Origin: an uncultured Acidimicrobiales bacterium
Lineage (GTDB): Bacteria > Actinomycetota > Acidimicrobiia > Acidimicrobiales > Iamiaceae
Reading direction: 5' to 3'
Assembly (NCBI GenBank): GCA_937926025.1
Contig: CALANQ010000255.1
Span: 1 to 12,237 of the forward strand
Length of the DNA: 12,237 nucleotides
Each line of letters begins with the position of its first letter. The stretch's first letter is position 1. Below the pieces are notes generated by a model. That model ran no database searches. It worked only from the letters and a program-made list of their open reading frames with translations, and had not been told where the DNA came from. The position numbers were made by a program, and so were the translations under genes. Positions 1 to 5,924 of this stretch are shown piece after piece.

Positions 1-44
1 TCGGCGTCGACCCAGGTCACGAGCTGCTGTTCGAGGTCATCCAT
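1..44 (-). CDS. 5' end of an unidentified gene coupled to the sigma factor (partial)
   Basis: Only the first 14 codons are visible: ATG at 44-42, reading MDDLEQQLVTWVDA, then the window edge cuts it. The start overlaps the end of the upstream sigma-factor gene by 8 nt (the sigma stop TGA lies inside the ATGGATGA string), which strongly suggests translational coupling. A GGGAG ribosome-binding sequence lies about 9 nt upstream of the ATG, inside the sigma gene. Genes placed this way behind an ECF-like sigma gene are commonly anti-sigma factors or sigma-dependent membrane proteins. The acidic, Glu/Gln-rich N-terminus fits that, but the product cannot be identified from 14 residues. The evidence for it is the ribosome-binding site, the overlap and a plausible reading frame. 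Confidence 0.6.
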   Translation of the reverse strand, partial: MDDLEQQLVTWVDA

Positions 45-516
45 CGTGCACCGCTCCCTGCTCGGCCCCGAGGGCTGCTCGCAGCTGCTCCATCCCGCGG
101 GCCACGTGCGTGCCGACGGAGGACTTGGTGACGCCGATCGCCTCGGCCACCTCGGTGTAGGACCACCCGCAGCCGTGGACCAGGACCACCGCGGACCGCT
201 GGCGCTCGGTCAGCGCGGACAGCGCCGGGCCGAGTCCGGGCTCGAAGACCAGCCCGGTGGCGGGGACCGTGGCCGGCAGCAGGGCCCGCCGGCGCTCCCG
301 GCTCCGGCTGGTGCCCACCCGGTAGAGGTACCCGGCGGGGTTCGCCATGCGCTCCACCTGGTCCCAGTGCTCCCACGCCCAGGCCAGCGCCTCGGCGGTG
401 GCGTCGCGGCCGGCGTCCCGCCCCCGCAGCGCCACGAGGGCCCGACGGAGCCGGGGCTCCACCTCGGCGACGAAGCCGGTGAAGGCCCGTCGTCGGTCAT
501 CCGCCTCCGCGTCCAT
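37..516 (-). CDS. ECF-like RNA polymerase sigma factor (sigma-70 regions 2 and 4)
   Basis: This 159-residue protein is predicted to bind core RNA polymerase and direct it to a small set of promoters. Residues about 12-75 look like region 2: a helical segment with the DATAEALAWAWEHWDQV stretch and a NPAGYLYRVG motif, followed by an Arg-rich end typical of this family. Residues about 96-148 form region 4: ALTERQRSAVVLVHG, then a helix-turn-helix (YTEVAEAIGVTKSSVGTHVARG). The long linker and the lack of regions 1 and 3 fit the ECF group. I chose the ATG at 516 because the open frame upstream is Arg/Pro-rich, non-coding in character, and runs into the neighbouring gene. The ribosome-binding site is weak. 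An 8-nt overlap links it to the next gene, a possible anti-sigma factor. The family assignment is fairly sure; the regulon is unknown. Confidence 0.85.
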   Translation of the reverse strand: MDAEADDRRRAFTGFVAEVEPRLRRALVALRGRDAGRDATAEALAWAWEHWDQVERMANPAGYLYRVGTSRSRERRRALLPATVPATGLVFEPGLGPALSALTERQRSAVVLVHGCGWSYTEVAEAIGVTKSSVGTHVARGMEQLRAALGAEQGAVHDG

Positions 517-546
517 GCCCGTAGAGAGCGCCGGAGCGCCGGATCG

Positions 547-561
547 GACGACGCGGTCGTC
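547..561. repeat. Small inverted repeat upstream of the sigma-factor gene
   Basis: A 15-nt dyad with perfect 6-nt arms GACGAC and GTCGTC around a 3-nt centre sits about 30 nt before the sigma-factor start. It could be an operator for autoregulation or a short mRNA hairpin. In DNA this GC-rich, arms of this length also arise by chance, so the regulatory reading is speculative. Confidence 0.25.
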
Positions 562-596
562 GGGGGATCGCCGGCGGGGCAGGGTCGGCCGCCGGT

Positions 597-1259
597 TCAG
601 CAGTCGTTCACGTCGGTGGCCGACCAGAACGGCACCGGCTCGCCTCGGACCGTGCGCGTCCCGCCGAGGCCGAGGCTGCGCACCTCCACCTGGGGCGAGC
701 GGGCCAGGCCGAGGCGCCAGCCCTGCGGAGCGCACCCGTCGGCGTTGTGGTGGAAGATCACGTCGAACCGGAGGGTCTCGCCGGGGGCGAGGGTGCGGTC
801 CAGGGCGAACAGCGCCTCAGGCGGCTGGGCGCCGCCGTTGGCGGGACCGCTGGCCAGCCGCTCCGGGTGCGGGTTCGGGTCGAGCCCCGTGGCGCGGACC
901 GCGCCGCCGGTGCCGGGCCCCACACCGGGCAGCCGCAGGTCGCCGAGCGCCACGGGGCTCCGCCCGTGGTTGGTGATGCGCACGGGCAGCCGGCACTCCA
1001 TGCCCGCCCCGATGACGGCGGCGCCGCCCGGCGTGGTGCCGGGACTGCCATCGGGCAGGTCCGCACAGGTGAGGCGGGCTGGGCCGAGGGAGATGTCCAC
1101 CTGGGACCGGGCGTGGGCGGCGAAGGCGGCACGCCCGGCGAACGCCGCCCCCGCGAGCAGGACGACGGCGATGATCGCGACGGTGCTGCGGCGCACCCGT
1201 CGCCGGTACCGCTGCTCGTCCACCTCGGGCACCGGCTCGTCCGAGGTCCGCTCTGCCAT
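597..1259 (-). CDS. Single-pass membrane or secreted protein of unknown function
   Basis: I do not recognise a family for this 220-residue protein. It starts at ATG 1259, with a clear GGAGGT ribosome-binding site 10 nt upstream. The N-terminal 25 residues are charged and end in an Arg cluster (RYRRRVRRS). One hydrophobic helix follows at about 26-50 (STVAIIAVVLLAGAAFAG), so the rest should face outside. The outer part has four cysteines (65, 89, 176, 220, the last being the final residue), enough for two disulfides. It also has short strand-like segments such as ECRLPVRITNHGRSPVALGDL and TLAPGETLRFDVIF, which recall Ig-like beta-sandwich domains. It lies 80 nt upstream of the sigma-factor gene on the same strand. 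A role as sensor, or as a target of that sigma factor, is conceivable but is inference from position only. Confidence 0.72.
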   Translation of the reverse strand: MAERTSDEPVPEVDEQRYRRRVRRSTVAIIAVVLLAGAAFAGRAAFAAHARSQVDISLGPARLTCADLPDGSPGTTPGGAAVIGAGMECRLPVRITNHGRSPVALGDLRLPGVGPGTGGAVRATGLDPNPHPERLASGPANGGAQPPEALFALDRTLAPGETLRFDVIFHHNADGCAPQGWRLGLARSPQVEVRSLGLGGTRTVRGEPVPFWSATDVNDC

Positions 1260-1335
1260 CGTCGCCGCCACCTCCGCATCATGCCTGATCCCAGCCCGTC
1301 GGGGCGGTGAGCGGCGCCGGGGAGCGGGGCTGGCG

Positions 1336-1875
1336 TCAGAGCGCGGCGTCCGCCACCGGGAGGTCGCCGAGCGTGCGGTCGAGCTCCGCCGCCGCCCGGG
1401 CCAGCCCGTGATCCGCTGCACCGGCCCGGCAGGTGGCGAGGTACGCCCGTTCCACCACCAGCGGCTCCGCCACCGGCGCCGCACCGACCATGCGCTCCGC
1501 CCGGGGCACGAACGTCCAGACGGATCGCCCGGGATCCTCGCCCACGCGACCCACCTCCTGCAGCTCGTAGGCCGCCTCCCGCGGTGCCAGCGCGGCGAGG
1601 TCAGCCTCGGTGAGCTCCAGCAGCAGGCCCTCGCACCGAGCGGCCGGCGCCGGACGGAGGCCGAGCACGACGCGCCGGAGGTGGGGACCGGTCGGGTCCT
1701 CCGACGGGGCGAACGTGCGGGCCGAGACCACGTTCCAGGCCCGCTCCCAGCCGGCCAGCTCGAACGGCTGCAACCCGGGCGGCTCGGAGCGGTGGCCGAG
1801 CGTGGCCATCAGCGAGGCGTCCTGCAGCAGCGAGCCGTACACGAAGACGGACCGGTGGTGGTCCGCCCGGTCCAC
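1336..1875 (-). CDS. Gamma-glutamylcyclotransferase-like (AIG2/GGCT fold) protein
   Basis: The 179-residue product carries the hallmark FVYGSLL substrate-loop motif (residues 11-17) near its N-terminus. A candidate catalytic glutamate, E100, sits in APREAAYEL, where the family has its conserved acid. Enzymes of this fold release 5-oxoproline from gamma-glutamyl amines or dipeptides, but members differ in substrate and many are uncharacterised. Here the substrate is unknown. I chose the GTG start at 1875 because it lies 10 nt after the stop of the upstream PAC2 gene and the fold begins only eight residues later. There is no strong ribosome-binding site, so coupling to the upstream gene is likely. 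The C-terminal third is Ala-rich and ends in LDRTLGDLPVADAAL. It is probably the last gene of the phosphotransferase-PAC2 operon. Confidence 0.8.
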   Translation of the reverse strand: MDRADHHRSVFVYGSLLQDASLMATLGHRSEPPGLQPFELAGWERAWNVVSARTFAPSEDPTGPHLRRVVLGLRPAPAARCEGLLLELTEADLAALAPREAAYELQEVGRVGEDPGRSVWTFVPRAERMVGAAPVAEPLVVERAYLATCRAGAADHGLARAAAELDRTLGDLPVADAAL

Positions 1876-1885
1876 GGCGGTGGGG

Positions 1886-2758
1886 CTACTCGGGGCCCTG
1901 GTCGCGGAGGAACTGCTCCACCTCGGCGGCCAGCTCGTCGGCCGAGGGGATCTCGGTGTCGGGGGCCGGCGCGGCCTGGACCATCTCGTCGTGGCGGGCC
2001 TCGAGCGCGTGCAGCATGGCGAGGTGCTCGGGGTTGCCCTGGACGGCGGCGTCGAGGCGCTGGCGGGTCTCCTCCGCCTCGTGCGGCAGGTTGCCCATCG
2101 GCAGGGACAGCCCGGCGGTGCGCTCCAGCTGGCGCAGCAGGGCGAGGGAGCCGGCGTGGTACGGGTTCGGGTCGCCGCTGACGTAGTGCGGCACCTGCGC
2201 CCACAGGCCCAGCGCCGGGATGTCCAGCTCGTCGCAGCGGCGCTCCAGCACCGCCTGCACACCGGCGGGCACGTCGAGCGTGCCGCGCAGCAGGCCGGTG
2301 ACCGACGCCAGGTCCGGCGTGGCCGCGGTGACCGAGAGCGTGACCGGGCGGGTGTGGGGCACGGTGGCCGGGTAGGCGCCGAGGCCCACCACCATCCGGG
2401 TGCCGAAGCCCTGGGCCAGGTCCAGCGCCGCCTCGGTGAAGGCCCGCCAGGAGTGGTCCGGCTCGGCCCCGAGGAGCAGCAGCACGTCGTTGCCGGCCTC
2501 GTCGACCCCGGCCCGGAGCTCCAGGCTGGGCCACGACAGACCGGTGTTCACGCCGTCGACCAGGTGCATCACCGGACGCCGGGCCCGGTGGTCGAGCAGG
2601 GTGTCGGTGTCGAACGTGGCCACCGGGTACGAGTCGATGCCGCCCAGCAGCGTCTGGGCTGCGGTGGTGGCGGCGTAGCCCGCGTCGATCCAGCCCTCGA
2701 GGACCATCACCATGACGGGGTCCTCGAGCGACGGCTGGTCGTGCAGTTCGTACAGCAC
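1886..2758 (-). CDS. PAC2 family protein (proteasome assembly chaperone-like fold)
   Basis: This 290-residue protein matches actinobacterial PAC2 (PF09754) proteins. Visible motifs are MVLEGWIDAG (18-27), a GLGAYPATVPHTRPV loop (125-139) and GLWAQVPHYV (184-193). A helical tail (about 220-290) follows, with a run of Glu, Ala and Gln. Eukaryotic and archaeal relatives help assemble 20S proteasomes through a C-terminal HbYX motif. This protein ends in RDQGPE and has no such motif, so the chaperone role cannot be assumed; the bacterial function is not firmly known. I chose the GTG at 2758, which lies 5 nt after the phosphotransferase stop. A GGAGG ribosome-binding sequence ends 10 nt upstream, inside the end of that gene, so the two are translationally coupled. 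Actinomycetes of this type often have proteasomes, which fits the context. Confidence 0.92.
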   Translation of the reverse strand: MLYELHDQPSLEDPVMVMVLEGWIDAGYAATTAAQTLLGGIDSYPVATFDTDTLLDHRARRPVMHLVDGVNTGLSWPSLELRAGVDEAGNDVLLLLGAEPDHSWRAFTEAALDLAQGFGTRMVVGLGAYPATVPHTRPVTLSVTAATPDLASVTGLLRGTLDVPAGVQAVLERRCDELDIPALGLWAQVPHYVSGDPNPYHAGSLALLRQLERTAGLSLPMGNLPHEAEETRQRLDAAVQGNPEHLAMLHALEARHDEMVQAAPAPDTEIPSADELAAEVEQFLRDQGPE

Positions 2759-2763
2759 CGTGG

Positions 2764-3801
2764 TCAGGCCTCCATCCGGTCGAGCGCGTCGAGCGACGCC
2801 TGCCCGAGGAGTCGGACGGTATCGCCGAAGGCCTCGGCATCCGCCCCGTCGTCGCCCATGGCCCCGGCCTTGTACCGGATGTAGACGCCTTCGAGGATGC
2901 ACGCCAGCTTCCAGTACCCGAAGGCCACGTAGTAGTCGAGGCTGCCCACGGGGCGGCCGCCGGCGTCCTGGTAGGCCTGCACCAGCTCCGCCCGGGTGGG
3001 GAACCCCTCCACGGTGGTGGCGCCGCCGAGCAGGCCGCCGATGGAGTCGCTGGGCTCGGACCAGTAGACCATCAGCACGCCGAGGTCGGCGAGGGGATCG
3101 CCCAGGGTGCAGATCTCCCAGTCGAGGACGGCGATGACCTCGCCGGCGTCGTCGACCATGCAGTTGTCGAGCCGGTAGTCGCCGTGGACGATGGCGGCCG
3201 GACCCTGCTCGGGGATCTGCTCCAGCAGTCGCCGGTAGGCGGTGGTGACCTCCACGACCTCGCGGTCGGTGGCGTCCTCGAACTGCTGGTTCCAGCGCTT
3301 GAGCTGGCGGGCGATGTAGCCCTCCTTGCGGCCCAGCTCGCCGAGGCCGACGGCGTCGGGGTCGACGGCGTGGATCTTGGCCAGGGTGGCGGCCAGCGAC
3401 ATGCCGGCGGCCCGCCGGACCTCCACGGGGATCTGGTGGGCGACCCCGGCGTCGCGGATGACCAGGCCGTCGACGAAGTCCATGACGTAGAACGGCGCCC
3501 CGTTCACGGCCTCGTCGGTGCAGAGCCCCACCACCGGCGCCACCGGCACGTCGGTGTCGGCGAGGGCCGAGATGATCGTGTGCTCGCGGCTCATGTCGTG
3601 CGCCGTGGCGAGCACGTGACCCATGGGCGGGCGGCGCAGCACCCAAGCGCCGTCGGCGGTGTCGGTGACGCGGAACGTGAGGTTCGAGCGGCCGCCAGCG
3701 ATCAGCTCGAACGAGAGGGGCGGCGCCGCGTCGGTGTGCTCGGTGAACCAGGCGGTGACCGCCGGAACGTCGATGCCGGTGATGGACGTGTCGTCGCTCA
3801 T
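2764..3801 (-). CDS. Phosphotransferase family protein (APH/ACAD10-11 kinase-like)
   Basis: A 345-residue kinase-fold enzyme of the aminoglycoside phosphotransferase superfamily. The glycine-rich GGRSN loop is at 36-40, the LRRPP segment at 55-59 and the catalytic motif VHGDYRLDN at 205-213 (D208 likely the base, N213 a metal ligand). VLDWEICTLGDPLADLG follows at 225-241, with D227 as the second metal-binding aspartate, so the active site is complete. The overall pattern is that of the ACAD10/11 N-terminal domain and mycobacterial FadE36-type proteins, which act on acyl-CoA-type or hydroxy-acid substrates, rather than of antibiotic-resistance kinases. The substrate here is inferred only. I chose ATG 3801 (MSDDTS). 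A GTG seven codons upstream is possible, but a TAGGTT box sits 8 nt before the ATG, which suggests a nearly leaderless transcript. It heads the operon with PAC2 and the cyclotransferase gene. Confidence 0.9.
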   Translation of the reverse strand: MSDDTSITGIDVPAVTAWFTEHTDAAPPLSFELIAGGRSNLTFRVTDTADGAWVLRRPPMGHVLATAHDMSREHTIISALADTDVPVAPVVGLCTDEAVNGAPFYVMDFVDGLVIRDAGVAHQIPVEVRRAAGMSLAATLAKIHAVDPDAVGLGELGRKEGYIARQLKRWNQQFEDATDREVVEVTTAYRRLLEQIPEQGPAAIVHGDYRLDNCMVDDAGEVIAVLDWEICTLGDPLADLGVLMVYWSEPSDSIGGLLGGATTVEGFPTRAELVQAYQDAGGRPVGSLDYYVAFGYWKLACILEGVYIRYKAGAMGDDGADAEAFGDTVRLLGQASLDALDRMEA

Positions 3802-3809
3802 TCCGGCCG

Positions 3810-3815
3810 AACCTA
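3810..3815 (-). promoter_or_regulatory. Candidate -10 box for the phosphotransferase operon
   Basis: On the minus strand this reads TAGGTT (TANNNT pattern), 8 nt before the ATG at 3801. Transcription would start about 1-2 nt before the start codon, giving an almost leaderless mRNA, which is common in actinomycetes. No convincing -35 hexamer was found, so this is an inference from position and pattern. Confidence 0.4.
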
Positions 3816-3884
3816 GTTCCACGGTCTGCGGTGTCGTCGACGGTTCCCGCTATGTCCGATTCACTTCGGACCCCGCGGGCGGTT

Positions 3885-3897
3885 CCGGTGACACCGG
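3885..3897. promoter_or_regulatory. 13-bp palindrome abutting the thioredoxin-gene promoter
   Basis: CCGGTG and CACCGG are perfect 6-nt arms around a single central A. The dyad ends exactly one base before the TATCGT -10 candidate, filling the spacer between the -35 and -10 positions. A repressor bound here would block RNA polymerase, so it is a credible operator. No regulator is known for it. Confidence 0.4.
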
Positions 3898-3903
3898 TAT
3901 CGT
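3898..3903 (+). promoter_or_regulatory. Candidate leaderless promoter -10 box for the thioredoxin-TPR gene
   Basis: TATCGT fits TANNNT and is followed by 6 nt and then the ATG at 3910, so transcription could begin at the A of the start codon. This agrees with the absence of any Shine-Dalgarno sequence before the gene. There is no recognisable -35 hexamer. Confidence 0.45.
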
Positions 3904-3909
3904 GACCCG

Positions 3910-4624
3910 ATGGTCGATGTCACCGAAGCAACGTTCGAGGCCGAGATCGTGGCCCGCTCCCACGAGGTCCCCGTGGTGGTGGACCTCTGGGCCGACTGGT
4001 GCGGGCCGTGCAAGGCCCTGACCCCCATCCTCGAGCAGGTCATCGACGACACCGACGGGCAGGTCGTGCTGGCCAAGGTCGACGTCGACGCCAACCCGCG
4101 CCTCGCCGAGTCGTTCAACGTGCAGGGCATCCCGGCCGTGTTCGGCATCAAGAACGGCAAGATCGCCGGTCAGTTCACGGGGGCCCAGCCCGAGCACGTC
4201 GTCCGCCAGTTCGTGGAGTCTGCCCAGCGCCGACGAGCAGCTGGTTGCCGACCTCATGGACGCCGGCGACGAGGTGGCGCTGCTCCAGGCCCTCGATGCC
4301 GTCCCCGGGCACCCCGCCGCCACGGTCGCGCTGGCCGAGCTGTACGTGGCCGAGGGCCGAGGCGACGAGGCCCTCGCCGTGCTGGCCAAGATCCCCGAGA
4401 CGGCGGAGACCCGGCGCGTGGCGGCGATGGCCCGCGTCGAGGAGGCCGGCGGGTCGGTCGACGGTCCGCTCGCCGAGGTGGAGGCCACCCTCCAGGCGCT
4501 GCTCCCCAAGGTGAAGGGCGACGACGACGCCCGCCAGCAGTACGTGGACCTGCTGGAGCTCATGGGCCCCGACGACCCCCGCACCGCGGACTACCGCAAG
4601 CAGCTGAGCCGCCAGCTGTTCTGA
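3910..4624 (+). CDS. Thioredoxin-TPR chaperedoxin, CnoX/YbbN type, with an apparent frameshift
   Basis: The N-terminal part is a thioredoxin fold with the intact active site WCGPC (C31, C34) and the cis-proline P75 in GIPAVF. It runs in one frame to about residue 104 (FVES, 4210-4221). The protein then continues in a different frame from 4220 (LPSADEQLVADLMDAGDE) through TPR-like helices (HPAATVALAELYVAEGRGDEAL) to the stop at 4622-4624. Joined, it is about 237 residues, near the family length, and the domain order is that of CnoX/YbbN. These proteins hold unfolding or oxidised clients and pass them to GroEL or DnaK. E. coli CnoX lacks the first active-site cysteine, whereas this one keeps both. 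The second part has no convincing start of its own and coding signal extends upstream of its first ATG (4256), so one broken gene is likelier than two. Loss of a CT pair in TCTCTG would explain it; a sequencing error is equally possible. Confidence 0.82.
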
Positions 4625-4683
4625 CCCCTCCTCGTACCGACCCATCCCCGACGAGCAGGGGACGGCCCGGCAGGCTGGAGCCC

Positions 4684-5010
4684 GTGGGACTCGGGAGGAT
4701 CGAGCGTCGCCCCGGCTACCGGCTGTGGATCGGAGGCCCGGTGCCGCCGGGAGCGGACGCCTGGACGTTGGGCAGCCTGGTCATCGTGCGCACCCGCCAC
4801 GCCGGCAGCCAGCACCTGATCGCCCACGAGCTCGAGCACGTCCGGCAGTACCACGACCTCGGGTTCGTGCGGTTCCTCGTGCGGTACCTGGTGGCCTACG
4901 CCGCCCTCCGCCTCCGGGGGTACCCGCACCCGGCGGCCTACCGCCGCATCCCCGCCGAGGTCAGCGCCGAGTGGCGCGCCCGGCGGGTGCTCCACCTCGG
5001 CACCGACTGA
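4684..5010 (+). CDS. Small HELEH-motif putative zinc metallopeptidase
   Basis: A 108-residue basic protein with the zinc-binding motif AHELEHVRQY (H48, E49, H52). A candidate third ligand is the acidic residue in IPAEVSAEW (E92 or E96). The layout HELxHVRQ, an aromatic and Arg-rich helix (FVRFLVRYLVAYAALRLRGYPHPAAYRRIP), then an acidic helix recalls DUF4157-like small gluzincin proteins found in many actinomycetes. It has no signal peptide and no clear membrane helix, although 61-77 is fairly hydrophobic. The GTG start at 4684 is chosen because no ATG is available and homology-like sequence begins there. A GGAG lies only 4 nt upstream, closer than usual, so the start is uncertain. The frame is also open from the thioredoxin gene without a stop, but the intervening Arg/Gly-rich stretch looks non-coding. 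Neither substrate nor activity is known. Confidence 0.72.
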   Translation: MGLGRIERRPGYRLWIGGPVPPGADAWTLGSLVIVRTRHAGSQHLIAHELEHVRQYHDLGFVRFLVRYLVAYAALRLRGYPHPAAYRRIPAEVSAEWRARRVLHLGTD

Positions 5011-5093
5011 CGGTTGCGGCGTCGGTGCGCCCGCGGTGCGCCTCATGAGTCGCATCTCGCCCGTTCGCGGCCCTCACCGTCACCCCGTCTCCC

Positions 5094-5099
5094 TAGGGT
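5094..5099 (+). promoter_or_regulatory. Candidate -10 box for the comEA-comEC operon
   Basis: TAGGGT fits the actinobacterial -10 pattern and would place the transcript start near 5106, with a leader of about 42 nt that carries the comEA ribosome-binding site. No good -35 hexamer is seen. Confidence 0.4.
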
Positions 5100-5147
5100 G
5101 GTCCCCGCCTTCCCGGACACCTGCACCTGCATGCTCGGAGAAGGCTC

Positions 5148-5924
5148 ATGGGTCACCGTTCCGTTCCCCCGCCCGACGACGACGTCGATCCGTTCTGGCA
5201 CGCGGCCGAGTCGCGACGCCCGCCCGGCCTGGCCCGCTTCGCCCACCTCCTGGAGCCCGCCCGGTCGTGGGTGGTGGCCGCTATCGCGCTGGCGGCGGTG
5301 GCCGGCATCGGCTGGTGGCTGGTGCGCCCGGCGGCGCCGCCCGTGGAGTCCACCCTCCCGTCGGCCGAGGTCGCTGCGGCCGACGGCACGCCGGGCGCAC
5401 CCGCCGCCGGCGGGCCCGCGCCCTCGGTCACCACCTCAACGTCGGCGCCCGACGTGGTCGTGCAGGCGGCCGGAGCCGTGGCCGAGCCCGGGGTCTACTC
5501 GCTTCCCGCCGGCGCCCGGGTCGACGACCTGGTCGACGCCGCTGGCGGGCTCACGTCCGAGGCGGACACCGACCGGGTCAACCTGGCCGCTCCGGTGGCG
5601 GACGGCGAGCGGATCTGGGTGCCGCAGCGCGGTGAGCGGGAGCCGCCGGAGGTCGTCGCCGGCACCGGATCGGGCGGGAGCCCCGCCGGTGGCGGGGCGG
5701 CGGGCGGTACCGGCAGCACGCCCGTCCCAGACCAGCCGATCGACCTGAACCAGGCCACCGCGGAGCAGCTCGACGCGCTGCCCGGCGTGGGTCCGGCCAC
5801 CGCCACGGCGATCCTCGCCTACCGCGACCAGCGGGGCCGGTTCGGGTCCGTCGATGAGCTGCTGGAGGTGCGGGGCATCGGCGAGGCCAAGCTCGAGCAG
5901 ATCCGGCCACTGGTGCGGGTGTGA
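5148..5924 (+). CDS. comEA: ComEA, membrane-anchored DNA receptor of the uptake system
   Basis: This 258-residue protein would bind incoming double-stranded DNA outside the cell membrane and hand it to ComEC. The N-terminus (1-40) is cytoplasmic, with one membrane helix at 41-60 (WVVAAIALAAVAGIGWWLV). After an Ala/Pro/Thr-rich spacer comes an SLBB domain at about 102-160 (VVVQAAGAVAEPGVYSLPAG, ending GERIWVPQ). A Gly/Ala-rich linker leads to two helix-hairpin-helix motifs in 197-258: IDLNQATAEQLDALPGVGP and VRGIGEAKLEQI. This is the full ComEA plan, including the SLBB domain that Gram-positive versions have. GGAG lies 7 nt before the ATG at 5148. Its stop overlaps the GTG start of comEC by 4 nt (GTGA), so the two are translationally coupled. 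Actinomycete competence is rarely demonstrated, so the activity is family-based inference. Confidence 0.94.
   Translation: MGHRSVPPPDDDVDPFWHAAESRRPPGLARFAHLLEPARSWVVAAIALAAVAGIGWWLVRPAAPPVESTLPSAEVAAADGTPGAPAAGGPAPSVTTSTSAPDVVVQAAGAVAEPGVYSLPAGARVDDLVDAAGGLTSEADTDRVNLAAPVADGERIWVPQRGEREPPEVVAGTGSGGSPAGGGAAGGTGSTPVPDQPIDLNQATAEQLDALPGVGPATATAILAYRDQRGRFGSVDELLEVRGIGEAKLEQIRPLVRV

Noticed and set aside
1291..1333. Inverted repeat CCAGCCC...GGGCTGG between the cyclotransferase and membrane-protein genes, as a terminator
   Set aside because: The 7-nt arms enclose a 29-nt loop and no T-tract follows, so terminator function is not supported.
46..2181. A 711-residue open frame on the plus strand across the left part
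   Set aside because: It is antisense to four supported minus-strand genes, is Arg/Pro/Gly-rich with no domain, and arises because stop codons are rare in such GC-rich DNA.
2764..3801. Phosphotransferase gene as an aminoglycoside-resistance gene
   Set aside because: It shares the HGD...N and DWE motifs common to the whole superfamily, but the surrounding sequence fits ACAD10/11-like chromosomal proteins and there is no mobile context.
4646..4663. Short stem TCCCC...GGGGA after the CnoX-type gene, as a terminator
   Set aside because: Only 5 bp with no T-tract, in GC-rich DNA; too weak to report.
3910..5010. A 366-residue thioredoxin-protease fusion reading straight through
   Set aside because: The middle third in that frame is Arg/Gly-rich and non-coding in character, whereas another frame over the same bases encodes a convincing TPR domain. 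Two genes plus a frameshift explain it better.
5023..5042. Two copies of CGGTGCGCC, 11 nt apart, after the HELEH gene
   Set aside because: Only two short GC-rich copies, no pairing or promoter relation; chance is sufficient.
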